From RGIG4608 sp045635885 (GTDB lineage Bacteria; Bacillota; Clostridia; Oscillospirales; CAG-272), in the NCBI GenBank assembly GCA_045635885.1, contig JAZTWO010000021.1, positions 1 to 36,354 of the forward strand: a DNA stretch of 36,354 bases, read 5' to 3'. Of this stretch, positions 8,720 through 17,938 are shown in pieces. Below the pieces are notes generated by a model that saw only the letters and a program-made list of their open reading frames with translations, made no database searches and was not told where the DNA came from. Numbering within the stretch: position 1 is the stretch's first letter; every line of letters starts with the position of its first letter. The position numbers and the translations under genes were made by a program.

Positions 8720-11179
8720 ATGAATTTCAAAAAAATTCTTGTTTTGGCTATGGTTCTTGTTATGGCAATTGGTGCAATCGCTCCTGCAGCTCTTGCTTTG
8801 GATAGAGAAGAAGTACATAACCATCACGAAAACGTTCAAGCTACAATTGAAGAAATTGTTGCTTATGTAACAGAAAACTATGAAGAGGCATATGAATATG
8901 GATATGCTTATGCTCTTGAAAATGGTTATCTCGACGTTGCTGTAAACGCAGTAAATGATGCTATTGCGGCTCTTGAAGCTGCAGAGGTTGATTTGCCCGA
9001 AGATATGAAGGCGGCTGTTGAAGAAGAACTTGATGCTTGCGTTGAAACACTTAACAACGTTGCGGCTCTTCTTACAAACACAGACGTTGATAACGTTGAA
9101 GGCCTTATTATCGCTCTTCTTGCTTTGGAAACAAAGTATGAGCTTCACCTTGGCAATATTTATGCTATTCTTCTTGCTTCTGCAGATCAGGAGCTTGTTG
9201 ACGAAATTAACGCAACAATCGAAAATGCTAAGGCACAGGTAATCAATGCTGTTGAAGAGCTTGTTGACTCCGTTTATAACAGAGTTCGTGAATATGTAAT
9301 TGCAAAAGCTCAGTACTACTATGAAAAGGCTTACGAACTTCACAACCTTGCAGTTGAAACATACAACAATATCGTTGAAACAGTTGTTAACATGCGTGAA
9401 GCGGCTATCCGTTCTTATGTAAGACTCGTTGCAATCACAGTTGATACATATGAAACAACTCTTGAAGTTCTTGCTAAGGTTGAGGTTGCAGTTGAAACAA
9501 TGATCGACGTTATGATCGACACTGTAGATTTCCTTATCGAAACTCACAAGGATTCTGAATCCGCTATGCGTGTTGTAACAAAGGTTTACAACAAGGCGCT
9601 TAGATTTGCTCTTGCTCACAAGTCCGACGTTAAGGCGGCAGCTGTTGAAGCAAAGCAGCTTGTTAATGACGTTGTTGATTCAATTCTTGACACATACGAA
9701 GAAACAAATAGCGTATATGCGACAGTAGTTTATGTAATCAACGGTGTTGTTAAGGTTGTAAGCGCTGTTAACGAAGCACTTTATAATGTACTTAACGGTG
9801 CGGTTAACGGAAACTATGTTCTTGATGCAGATTCTCACTACGTTGCAATTGGTAACGCAGAATATGCTTCCGATCTTGCAGAAATGCTCCACCTTGCTGG
9901 TAAGTACGATCACTTTGAGCTTGGCGCAGATTACGGTGATGCTCTTGCAAATGCAGACCTCGTTTCTCTTGATTTCTCAAACAATGACGTATTCAACTAT
10001 GCTTTGATGCAGGTTATGGGTGTTATTGGCGAAACTCTTAGCGCTAATCAGACATTTATGAGCTGGTATAACCATAGTAACCCCATGGTTAGCGAAGCAG
10101 TTAGAGAACAGCTTGCTAACTACGGTATCGACGTTGAGGCAAAGACTGAAGCTCTTGATTGGGAACAGTACCTTGATGCAAGAGAACTCAGACTTCTTAA
10201 CTCATTCCTTGTAAGAGTTAAGGCACACGTTTTGGCTCTCGGTATTCCTGAGGTTTATGTAATTCCTATGGGCGATTATATTGCTTCTTTGCCCGTATTT
10301 GAAAGCGTTTCTTCCAGCTTGAAGATCGTTTGTGACGTTGAAGTTAATGCTGCAGACCTTGTAGTATTTGCAGTTGAAAACGCTCTCTACAAGTATGTTG
10401 AATATACAAACACAATTGCAGAAACTCTTGCATTGGTTAACGAAGTAGCTCCCGAAGCACTTGTTGTTCTTACAGGTTACAACAATTTCTTTGCAGAATT
10501 TGAATTCGACATGCAGATTATGGGTGTTGAAGTTGATGATATTGCGGCAATGCTTGGCGCAACAGTTGAACTTTTGAACCTTGAACTCTACACAATCGCT
10601 CTTAACAACGAAAACGTGATTTTCGTTCCTGAAAAGGATACAAACAAAGTGTTTGATGCACTCAACTTTAGCTGCGCTCATGTTTACGATAACTGTGAAG
10701 ATACAGTATGTAACCTTTGCGAAGGCGAAAGAGAAGCTCTTGAACACGTTTATGTGGACTACACATACAACAATGATGCTACATGCACAAAGAACGGTAC
10801 AGAAACTGCTAAGTGCGAAAACTGTGACATCACAACAACAAGAGAAAAGACAAACTCTAAGACTGCTCACAACTGGAAGGCAGCAACTTGCACAGCTCCC
10901 AAGACATGTAAGGATTGTGGCGCTACAGAAGGTAAGGTTGCTGATCATACATACGGCAACTGGAACGTAGTTGAAGAGCCCACAACTGAAAAAGAAGGTC
11001 TTCAGGAAAAGAAGTGTACTGTTTGTGGACACGCAGTTACTGAACCCATTCCCGTTCTTGAGCCCCTTCCTGTTAAGGAAGAAAAGGGCGGAGTTAAGGT
11101 TGGTCTTATCATCCTTATCGTTGCAATTCTTGCAGGCGCAGGATTTGGTGTTTACTGGTACATCAAAAAGAGAAAATAA
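8720..11179 (+). CDS. Exported helical / degenerate SGNH-like / Cys-repeat membrane-anchored protein (paralog 2)
   Basis: This is an 819-aa paralog of the flanking large proteins. The signal peptide MNFKKILVLAMVLVM ends around ALA at residues 25-28 and has no cysteine, so signal peptidase I cleavage is likely. It lacks the complete N-terminal SGNH domain. A helical module with EEAYEYGYAYALENGYLD leads into a long helical stretch (about 130-370). The degenerate SGNH-like domain (about 372-648) has GNA at 378-380 where GDS would be. A cysteine cap starts at C652 and carries one long, one short and one terminal Cys/His unit, then a membrane helix (about 790-814) and the basic end KKRK. It has its own promoter and terminator. 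Function is unknown; a surface structural or binding role is an inference. Confidence 0.8.
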   Translation: MNFKKILVLAMVLVMAIGAIAPAALALDREEVHNHHENVQATIEEIVAYVTENYEEAYEYGYAYALENGYLDVAVNAVNDAIAALEAAEVDLPEDMKAAVEEELDACVETLNNVAALLTNTDVDNVEGLIIALLALETKYELHLGNIYAILLASADQELVDEINATIENAKAQVINAVEELVDSVYNRVREYVIAKAQYYYEKAYELHNLAVETYNNIVETVVNMREAAIRSYVRLVAITVDTYETTLEVLAKVEVAVETMIDVMIDTVDFLIETHKDSESAMRVVTKVYNKALRFALAHKSDVKAAAVEAKQLVNDVVDSILDTYEETNSVYATVVYVINGVVKVVSAVNEALYNVLNGAVNGNYVLDADSHYVAIGNAEYASDLAEMLHLAGKYDHFELGADYGDALANADLVSLDFSNNDVFNYALMQVMGVIGETLSANQTFMSWYNHSNPMVSEAVREQLANYGIDVEAKTEALDWEQYLDARELRLLNSFLVRVKAHVLALGIPEVYVIPMGDYIASLPVFESVSSSLKIVCDVEVNAADLVVFAVENALYKYVEYTNTIAETLALVNEVAPEALVVLTGYNNFFAEFEFDMQIMGVEVDDIAAMLGATVELLNLELYTIALNNENVIFVPEKDTNKVFDALNFSCAHVYDNCEDTVCNLCEGEREALEHVYVDYTYNNDATCTKNGTETAKCENCDITTTREKTNSKTAHNWKAATCTAPKTCKDCGATEGKVADHTYGNWNVVEEPTTEKEGLQEKKCTVCGHAVTEPIPVLEPLPVKEEKGGVKVGLIILIVAILAGAGFGVYWYIKKRK

Positions 11180-11202
11180 TACATATTATTAAATAGTAAT
11201 CT

Positions 11203-11236
11203 TCCACCGCTTCAAATCGAAGCGGTGGATTTTTTT
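11203..11236 (+). terminator. Intrinsic terminator of paralog 2
   Basis: CCACCGCTTC (11204-11213) pairs perfectly with GAAGCGGTGG (11219-11228), with a loop of five bases and a run of seven T. Confidence 0.92.
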
Positions 11237-11256
11237 ATAAAAACATAAAAAATCTA

Positions 11257-11285
11257 TTGACATTTTTTAAGTGATGTGATAAAAT
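11257..11285 (+). promoter_or_regulatory. Distal promoter of paralog 3
   Basis: TTGACA (11257-11262) and TAAAAT (11280-11285) are 17 bases apart with an extended TGA before the -10 box. This predicts an unusually long leader of about 284 bases in the 396-base gap before paralog 3. Confidence 0.75.
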
Positions 11286-11325
11286 ATGCTTAATAATGCA
11301 TATTTATACCTTAAAAGCGAAAATA

Positions 11326-11354
11326 TTGGCATTTTCTACTGAATTTGATATATA
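11326..11354 (+). promoter_or_regulatory. Possible second promoter of paralog 3
   Basis: TTGGCA (11326-11331) and TATATA (11349-11354) are 17 bases apart with TGA before the -10 box. It would give a shorter leader of about 215 bases. Between it and the gene, CGCTAT/ATAGCG (11424-11443) forms a 6-bp hairpin, and I see no gene or known RNA element. Confidence 0.45.
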
Positions 11355-11545
11355 AAATTTGTCAAATATTGCTAATTTTTTTATGAACATGCATTTTCAT
11401 TCGCAATTTTGGTTGAAAATAATCGCTATTGTTTTTGATAGCGTTTATATAGATTTGGGTGATTTTTGGCTTTTGACGGAAAAACGAGAAATGCTTTTCT
11501 GCGGTTTGCCTGAAGGAATCCAACCAAAATATATTTTATTTTATA

Positions 11546-11562
11546 TGGTACATAACGTACCA
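11546..11562 (+). promoter_or_regulatory. SD-adjacent hairpin, paralog 3
   Basis: TGGTAC (11546-11551) pairs perfectly with GTACCA (11557-11562), with loop ATAAC. The Shine-Dalgarno GAAAGG (11563-11568) follows directly. Confidence 0.6.
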
Positions 11563-11575
11563 GAAAGGAACTTTT

Positions 11576-14500
11576 ATGAACATGAAGAGAATTCTCGTGT
11601 TGATTATGACTCTTGCTATGATAGTAAGTGCTTGTGCACCCGCGATTCATGCATTTGACGGCGTAATCGACGGTGAACACACTCATGAGTCTTCAAAAGG
11701 AAACTTGAATTACGTTTCTATTGGTGACTCAATGGCTAACGGCTACGGTTTTGACGGCTATGCACAGGGAACTGATGAGCACGATTTCGCTAATGGCGAG
11801 GGCACATATGGTGCTGGCTCATATGCTTCTCAGTTCGAAAATTATCTTAAGGGCTTGGGTTATGACGTTGATCATACAAAGCTCGCAGTTTCTGCACTTC
11901 GTGCTGAAGACTTGCTCTATCTCTTGGGCGGTCGTGACGAACCCGCAGATGACTGGTTTGACGAAGTACTTTACTACTCAGGTATGACTGCTGAAGAGCT
12001 TATGGTTAAGTATCAGGAAGCAGTTAAGGGCGCTGACGTTATCACTCTTGGTATTGGTAATGCTTCTTTCGGTGCTTTCATGCTCTCTCGTGTAACATCT
12101 ACAATCGGTGTTATGGGTGGCGCTCCTGAAGTTTATGAAGATTACACACTTGAAAACGCACTTGAGCTTCTTGAAGATGAAGAAGCTAAGTCCGTAGTTA
12201 TTAAGGTTTACAACAAGCTTTATGACCAGCTTACAAACTACCTTTCTGATGCAACTATCGAACAGTTCAGCATCGAAGCAGTTTGTGACGTTATTGCTTA
12301 CACAGTAGCTGGCTTTATGCTCAACTATGCTAAGTCTGTTGATAAGATCGTTGAACTTAATGAAAAGGAAAACCTTGAAATCATGCTTGTTGGTTTGATG
12401 AACACAACATACGGCATGGAAATTAAGATTAACGAAAACAGAACACTTCCTTTCGGCAAACTTATGGACGAAGTGTTTGGTTTGCTTAACACATACATGG
12501 CATCTTATCCCACAGCAAAGCAGCTTGCGGGCGAATTTGAAGGTGTTACATTCTACTATGCAGATGAAAAGGAACCCCTCTTCATCGTTAACGCTCTTGA
12601 CGACCTTGCAGAAGCAGGTTGGACAAACATTGATAACGGCAGACTTTCTGCTGACATCATCCGTTCAAGAACAATCAGAACATACAACGGTACACTTCGT
12701 TCTATGATCGGTGCAGCATTTGCACAGGGCGTAAACGCAGTTATTCCCGGTATGGTTGAAGCAGCTGTAATGCAGGGCTACCGTGATCACCTTGCAACAG
12801 AACAGGCAGAAGTTCTTGAAATGATGGGTGTTGATGTTTATGCAATGAGCGACGAAGAATTCCTTGATTTGTTGGTAACATTTGGAATTATCGACGGTTA
12901 CTATGCAGATGTTGAAGCTAACACAAACGCAATGTTGATTACAGATTACGAAGGCTTCCTTCCTGAAATCACACTTGATGACGTTAAGGCATACAACGGT
13001 GCATCTTGGACAAACGAAGCATTCTTTATGGAAGAAGCTGACAGAAAGACACTTTCCGTTGCAGTTTACCTTGCAATTGAAGATGCTATTATCAAATCTA
13101 TCGACGTTAACGAAATTCCTATGGATGGCGTTATGGCAATTGCAGGCGACCTTTCCGGCTTGTTTGCAGATTTCGCTCCCGATACAACATCTCCTGACGC
13201 AGTAAGAGCAACTTTGGGCGAATTCATGTCCTCTGAAACAATGTTGCCTCTTGTTAAGATCTTTGCAATCTTCAAGATTGGTGATGGTATGTGCGTACAT
13301 ACAACACCCGCAGGTCACGACAAGCTTTATGCTGCTATCGTTAAGTCTTATGAAGAAGGCTGGACAGCTAAGAAGGAAACAATTGAAAGCGTAACATACT
13401 ACGTTGAAAATTACTACGACGAAGCTTACGGCGCAGCTTACTTGCTTGCTCAGAAGGGTGGTTACATTGACCTTTCTATCAAGGCAATCGACAAGGTTAT
13501 CAACCGTATTGAAGTTGTTGACCTTTCTGACAACAAGATGACTCCTGCATTCAGAGTTGACCTTCAGAGAGAGCTTGACGCAACAGTTAATACTCTTGAA
13601 GAACTCAAGGCAATTCTTGAAATCGACCAGGCAGAAGACGTTCCTGGTCTTATCGAAGCAATCCGTGGACTTAAGGATGACCTTAAGATTCATGTAAAGA
13701 ATATCTACTACCTCTGCGAGCAGCTTGGTATTGATGCACTTACATATGCAATCATTCCTCTCCTCAAGGAAATCATTCAGATTATTGAAGAAGAAGTAAT
13801 TCCTGCAATCATCGCTTTCGTTGAATACGTTGTTGATTGTATCGCTGACTTCATTGGTGAAGTTTTGGGCGAAATCGCAGAAGAATTGCGTGAACTTATC
13901 AAAATTATCATTAAGGTTCAGCTCCTTCTTGGTAAGACAATCAGAGACATCATCAATATCGTAGTATTTGTATACGACCTTCTTGTTGACATCTTTGGTA
14001 GCATTCAGAATGCTCTTACAATTGCAATTAAGCTTGCAATTCTTATCTTTAACTTCCTTGATTCACATAAGGACATTGCTAAATATGCACATGATCTCCT
14101 TTGTGAAATCCTTGCTTTGATCGTTAAGGTTTATGGCGAAACACAGAATGTTATTACAACTGCTAAAGCAGTTTGGATGTACTCATTGCGTGTATTGGCA
14201 GGTCTTAAGAATAAGTTCGAAGCATCTATCGAAGGCGCTACAAATGGTAACTATGTAATTACAGAAGATTCTTTCTATGTAGCTCTTGGTAACTTCGATG
14301 AAGCAGAAGACCTTGCAAATATGCTTTACCTTGGTGAAAAGTATGCTTGGTATGGTTTGGATGAAGACTATGCAGCAGATCTTGGCAAGGCAGACCTTGT
14401 TACAGTTAAGTTTGACAACGGTGAATTCGAAGGATTCGCTATGGAACAGATCATCGGTGCTGTTGCTACAATTTTCAGAAGCAACGAAACACTTATGCAG

Positions 14501-15559
14501 TACTATGGTATGTATCAGGAAGAAATCGACGAAGCTCTTGGTAACTACGGCTTGGATCTCAATGCTCAGGTTATCGACGTTGACTGGACAAAGTATCTTG
14601 ATGCAGAAACATGTGCAATTCTTACTGAAAGATTTGCAGTTCTTGAAGAAAAGCTTGTTGAAGTAGGTGTTCCTGCAGTTTACGAACTTGACATTACACC
14701 TATGGTTGAAGAATATCTTGTAGGTACAGAAGTTGAACAGATCGTTCTTGAAATTCCTGTAGCTGCAGTTGTAGCTCGTGCTATCGAAAGCGCACTTTAC
14801 GGCTATGTTGAAACATTGAACAGAGTTCAGACAACTCTTGAAACAGTTTACGCATTGGCTCCCGACGCAACAGTAGTTATCACAGGTATCAACAATCCTC
14901 TTGATATGTATGCTGCACTTATCGGTATTGCATATCCTGATGCACTTGATTACTTCGATACATTGAATGACGTTGTTGAATTGTTGAACGTTCCTCTTTA
15001 CGCTTGCGCAGTTGCAAGAGAAAAGACAATCTTCGTATTTGAAGAAAGCGCAGATGCAGTTTATGAAGCACTTAACGCAGTTTGTGCACACGCATATGAT
15101 GATGATTGTGTTGATACAACATGTAACATCTGTGGTCTTGTAAGAGTTGCTCCCGGTCACAACTTTGTAAACTATGTTTCTAACAACAATGCAGATTGTG
15201 TAACTAACGCAACAGAAACAGGTACATGTTCTAAGTGTGGTGCAACAGATACTCGTGAAATTCCTAACTCTGCTCTCGGCCACGATTATAAGTGGGAAGT
15301 AGTAAAAGAAGCTACTGAAGAAGAAGAAGGTAGAGAAGATTACAAGTGCTCACGTTGTGGACACGTTTCTGATTCTAAGATTATTCCTGCAACTGGAAAG
15401 ACTCCAGAGATTATTAATGGTAAAGATAAGAACGTGATTAGAATCGTTGCTATCGTAATCGCTTGTATCGCTGCAGCTTGCGGCATTGGCGCTCTTGCTT
15501 ACTGGTTCTTCGTAAAGAGAAAAGAAACAGCACCCAAGACACCCGCTCCTAAAGCATAA
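11576..15559 (+). CDS. Large exported SGNH-hydrolase-like, Cys-repeat, membrane-anchored protein (paralog 3)
   Basis: This 1327-aa protein has the same architecture as paralog 1. The signal peptide has the same VSAC lipobox-like site. An expanded SGNH-like domain (about 45-590) carries VSIGDS with S52, an oxyanion-like GIGNASFG and HTTPAGH with H575. A helical module containing DLSDNKM matches paralog 1 closely, also at the DNA level, and marks recent shared origin. A helical linker follows (about 700-895). The second SGNH-like domain (about 898-1165) has GNF at 905-907 and so lacks the nucleophile. The cysteine cap begins at C1170 and is followed by one long and one terminal unit, then a membrane helix (about 1285-1310) and a short Pro/Ala/Lys tail. 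Function is unknown; hydrolase activity is inferred from motifs only. Confidence 0.8.
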   Translation: MNMKRILVLIMTLAMIVSACAPAIHAFDGVIDGEHTHESSKGNLNYVSIGDSMANGYGFDGYAQGTDEHDFANGEGTYGAGSYASQFENYLKGLGYDVDHTKLAVSALRAEDLLYLLGGRDEPADDWFDEVLYYSGMTAEELMVKYQEAVKGADVITLGIGNASFGAFMLSRVTSTIGVMGGAPEVYEDYTLENALELLEDEEAKSVVIKVYNKLYDQLTNYLSDATIEQFSIEAVCDVIAYTVAGFMLNYAKSVDKIVELNEKENLEIMLVGLMNTTYGMEIKINENRTLPFGKLMDEVFGLLNTYMASYPTAKQLAGEFEGVTFYYADEKEPLFIVNALDDLAEAGWTNIDNGRLSADIIRSRTIRTYNGTLRSMIGAAFAQGVNAVIPGMVEAAVMQGYRDHLATEQAEVLEMMGVDVYAMSDEEFLDLLVTFGIIDGYYADVEANTNAMLITDYEGFLPEITLDDVKAYNGASWTNEAFFMEEADRKTLSVAVYLAIEDAIIKSIDVNEIPMDGVMAIAGDLSGLFADFAPDTTSPDAVRATLGEFMSSETMLPLVKIFAIFKIGDGMCVHTTPAGHDKLYAAIVKSYEEGWTAKKETIESVTYYVENYYDEAYGAAYLLAQKGGYIDLSIKAIDKVINRIEVVDLSDNKMTPAFRVDLQRELDATVNTLEELKAILEIDQAEDVPGLIEAIRGLKDDLKIHVKNIYYLCEQLGIDALTYAIIPLLKEIIQIIEEEVIPAIIAFVEYVVDCIADFIGEVLGEIAEELRELIKIIIKVQLLLGKTIRDIINIVVFVYDLLVDIFGSIQNALTIAIKLAILIFNFLDSHKDIAKYAHDLLCEILALIVKVYGETQNVITTAKAVWMYSLRVLAGLKNKFEASIEGATNGNYVITEDSFYVALGNFDEAEDLANMLYLGEKYAWYGLDEDYAADLGKADLVTVKFDNGEFEGFAMEQIIGAVATIFRSNETLMQYYGMYQEEIDEALGNYGLDLNAQVIDVDWTKYLDAETCAILTERFAVLEEKLVEVGVPAVYELDITPMVEEYLVGTEVEQIVLEIPVAAVVARAIESALYGYVETLNRVQTTLETVYALAPDATVVITGINNPLDMYAALIGIAYPDALDYFDTLNDVVELLNVPLYACAVAREKTIFVFEESADAVYEALNAVCAHAYDDDCVDTTCNICGLVRVAPGHNFVNYVSNNNADCVTNATETGTCSKCGATDTREIPNSALGHDYKWEVVKEATEEEEGREDYKCSRCGHVSDSKIIPATGKTPEIINGKDKNVIRIVAIVIACIAAACGIGALAYWFFVKRKETAPKTPAPKA

Positions 15560-15579
15560 TAGATTTTAATCTAATATTT

Positions 15580-15617
15580 CCCGCCATCTCCGTTTGGAGA
15601 TGGCGGATTTATTTTTG
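15580..15617 (+). terminator. Intrinsic terminator of paralog 3
   Basis: CCGCCATCTCC (15581-15591) pairs perfectly with GGAGATGGCGG (15596-15606), with loop GTTT and a T-rich tail. The stem is nearly the same as in the terminator of paralog 1. Confidence 0.92.
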
Positions 15618-15629
15618 TCAAATAAGATA

Positions 15630-15658
15630 TTGACATTGTTTAATTAATGTGATAGAAT
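15630..15658 (+). promoter_or_regulatory. Promoter of paralog 4
   Basis: TTGACA (15630-15635) and TAGAAT (15653-15658) are 17 bases apart with an extended TGA. It starts 13 bases after the terminator of the previous gene. Confidence 0.82.
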
Positions 15659-15715
15659 TATAATGCGGATTTGTGGCGAAATTTGAGTTTTTGCCACGCA
15701 TTATTAATTTTTTTA

Positions 15716-15737
15716 GATGCGGTTTAAAGCCCGTATC
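15716..15737 (+). promoter_or_regulatory. SD-adjacent hairpin, paralog 4
   Basis: GATGCGG (15716-15722) pairs with CCGTATC (15731-15737) through one G-U pair, with an eight-base loop. The Shine-Dalgarno AGAAGGG (15738-15744) follows directly. Confidence 0.6.
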
Positions 15738-15750
15738 AGAAGGGATGGAT

Positions 15751-17757
15751 ATGAATTTTAAGAGAATTCTTGTTGCTTTGATGACTCTTGTTATGCTTTT
15801 GTGTGCATGTGCGCCCGCTATGAGCGTGTTTGCAAAGCAATATGATTGTCATTTTGAATTACAGGACGATACTATTGAGAAAATCAAAGATAATTCAATT
15901 ATTATAATGAATTTAATTGTAGAAAACTATGATGAAACATATGAGTATGTTGAAAATTATCTTAACGAAAATGGCGATGAGCTTTATAACGAGGCGTTGG
16001 AGATTTCAAAGGAAATCTATATTCGTCTTCTTCCCACACTTATAAGAATTAAGCAATTTGCCAAAGAAAATGGCAGGGATATTGCCGATAAGCTTGTTGA
16101 GGAATATTTTGCTCTTGTTGACAAGCTTTATGAAGTTTATGGCAAGGTTGAAATTGCTATTGAAAAGGCGACCGAAATTTATTTTGAAATTTGTGAAATG
16201 GTTGTTGAGTTTAATGAAAAGGTTGAAAACCTTATCGCAACTGCAATCGATACCTATAATCAAGTGCTTGATGTTGTTTGCGTGATTTTTGGCGACCTTG
16301 AAACTGCAACTGATTTTGCAACTGATATTTTGACTTGCATTGTTGAATACGTTGAAAATTCAACTGATTTGACACAGAATGCTCAAAAGCTCTATTCTGA
16401 CATTCGTGCACTTGTACTCAGTGTTTACGGTGAAACGGGTAGTGCTAAAGAAACTGTAAATGCTCTTTATGCCTATGTTTATCCCTTGGCTTTAAGTCTT
16501 AAAAATCAGATTTCCGGTGTGATTTTGGGTGCTTCTTATGGTGATTACACAATCACAAATGATTCTTATTATTTGGCGCTTGGAAATGCAGAATATGCTT
16601 CCGACCTTGCAAATATGCTCCATCTTGGCGAAAAATATGCTCAATTTGGCTTAAATGGTGACTATATTTCCGCACTTGAAGGCGCAGATCTTGTTACAAT
16701 CAAGTTCAACAACGGTGAATTTGATGAATTTGCTCGCCAGCAGGTTCTTGGCAAGATTATGGAATTTGTTGATTCTAACAGAGTTTTGAAATATTATTAT
16801 AACTTGATTTATCCCATCAGAGCCTATGTTGAGGGAACGTTGGGCGTAAATCTTCAGTCAAGACCTGTGGCTCTTGATTGGTCAAAACATCTTGATGATG
16901 AAGGTCAACAATTCCTTGCAGACACCCTTGCCAGAGTTAGAGAAGAGCTTTTGGCACAGGGACTTCCCGAATACACGGATATTGCGCCTATGCTTAACGA
17001 AAACGTTATTTCCGTTTATTTGCCAACTGTAAAATTGAAGGCGATTGACGTTCCCACAATGGATTTCATTATGTTTGGTATTGAAAATCTTCTTTATAGC
17101 TACGCAGAGGCGGTGGACAGAGTTGTTACAACGCTTGAAACTGTTTATTCAGCTGCACCAAATGCAACCGTGGTTATTACTGGAATTTCTCTCCCAACGC
17201 TTCAATTCCCAGAGGAATATTCCTATATTTTTGAATCAATTGTTGACGTTTTAAACGCAAATCTCTATACTTTTGCGCTTGAAAGAGAAAACACAATTTT
17301 TGTGAACAGTGATGATGCAAATGACATTTATTCTGCCATCAATGCACATTGCGAACATCATTTTGACGATTGCGAAGACGCAATTTGCAACATTTGTGGT
17401 GAAGAATTTGAAACTCTTGGTCACGTTTTGGGTGAATATACATACAACGGTGACGCAACCTGCCACGTTGACGGTACGCAATCTGCGCTTTGCATTAATT
17501 GTGGAAAGGTGTTTACAGAACTTTGCATAGGAACTGCGCTTGACCACGAATTTGGCGAATGGATTGTTGTTTCTGACACAGTGAGAAGCAGACAATGTCA
17601 GCGTTGTGACTACGTGGAGTTTTGTAAAAATGCAATTCCCGATCCTGATCCCGAAATCAGAATTTTGATTATGCCTTTTGCAACTATTTCTATGCTTTTT
17701 GTTGCTATTGTTGCAGTAGTTCTTTACATTAGAGGCAAGAGAAAAAACGAAATTTAA
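15751..17757 (+). CDS. Exported helical / degenerate SGNH-like / Cys-repeat membrane-anchored protein (paralog 4)
   Basis: At 668 aa this is the shortest paralog. ATG 15751 is chosen because AGAAGGG ends six bases upstream and the protein then begins MNFKRILVALMTLVM like its siblings; a GTG start at 15673 would precede the predicted leader hairpin and spoil the signal peptide. The signal peptide contains LCACAP, which fits a lipobox poorly. Residues about 35-270 are helical with a heptad-like pattern. The degenerate SGNH-like domain (about 272-530) has GNA at 278-280. The cysteine cap begins at C534, with one long and one terminal unit, then a membrane helix (about 634-656) and the basic end RGKRKNEI. 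Function is unknown. Confidence 0.78.
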   Translation: MNFKRILVALMTLVMLLCACAPAMSVFAKQYDCHFELQDDTIEKIKDNSIIIMNLIVENYDETYEYVENYLNENGDELYNEALEISKEIYIRLLPTLIRIKQFAKENGRDIADKLVEEYFALVDKLYEVYGKVEIAIEKATEIYFEICEMVVEFNEKVENLIATAIDTYNQVLDVVCVIFGDLETATDFATDILTCIVEYVENSTDLTQNAQKLYSDIRALVLSVYGETGSAKETVNALYAYVYPLALSLKNQISGVILGASYGDYTITNDSYYLALGNAEYASDLANMLHLGEKYAQFGLNGDYISALEGADLVTIKFNNGEFDEFARQQVLGKIMEFVDSNRVLKYYYNLIYPIRAYVEGTLGVNLQSRPVALDWSKHLDDEGQQFLADTLARVREELLAQGLPEYTDIAPMLNENVISVYLPTVKLKAIDVPTMDFIMFGIENLLYSYAEAVDRVVTTLETVYSAAPNATVVITGISLPTLQFPEEYSYIFESIVDVLNANLYTFALERENTIFVNSDDANDIYSAINAHCEHHFDDCEDAICNICGEEFETLGHVLGEYTYNGDATCHVDGTQSALCINCGKVFTELCIGTALDHEFGEWIVVSDTVRSRQCQRCDYVEFCKNAIPDPDPEIRILIMPFATISMLFVAIVAVVLYIRGKRKNEI

Positions 17758-17773
17758 CAAAATAGAATAAATT

Positions 17774-17807
17774 AATGCCACTTTTTTAACAGAAGGTGGC
17801 ATTTTTT
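17774..17807 (+). terminator. Intrinsic terminator of paralog 4
   Basis: AATGCCAC (17774-17781) pairs perfectly with GTGGCATT (17796-17803), followed by six T. Its stem sequence differs from those of paralogs 1, 3 and 5. Confidence 0.88.
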
Positions 17808-17818
17808 GTAAACTTCTG

Positions 17819-17847
17819 TTGACAAAAGGGAATATTTGTGATATAAC
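17819..17847 (+). promoter_or_regulatory. Promoter of paralog 5
   Basis: TTGACA (17819-17824) and TATAAC (17842-17847) are 17 bases apart with an extended TGA before the -10 box. Confidence 0.82.
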
Positions 17848-17909
17848 TTATATTATAGTGGATAATTATACATATTATTAATATGTAGAGTTTATCACAA
17901 TACGTTAGA

Positions 17910-17925
17910 GACGGAATTTTTCGTC
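17910..17925 (+). promoter_or_regulatory. SD-adjacent hairpin, paralog 5
   Basis: GACGGA (17910-17915) pairs with TTCGTC (17920-17925) through one G-U pair, with a four-base loop. The Shine-Dalgarno GGAAAGG (17926-17932) follows directly. Confidence 0.55.
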
Positions 17926-17938
17926 GGAAAGGTTGCTT

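Noticed and set aside
4260..15283. Long reverse-strand open frames inside the paralog genes, rich in Cys, Asn and Phe
   Set aside because: They lie opposite strongly coding genes with good starts, signal peptides and repeats, and reflect codon bias that avoids stops on the other strand.
15673..15750. Longer N-terminus for paralog 4 from a GTG start
   Set aside because: The region holds the 5' leader and hairpin, and a standard signal peptide with ribosome site begins at 15751.
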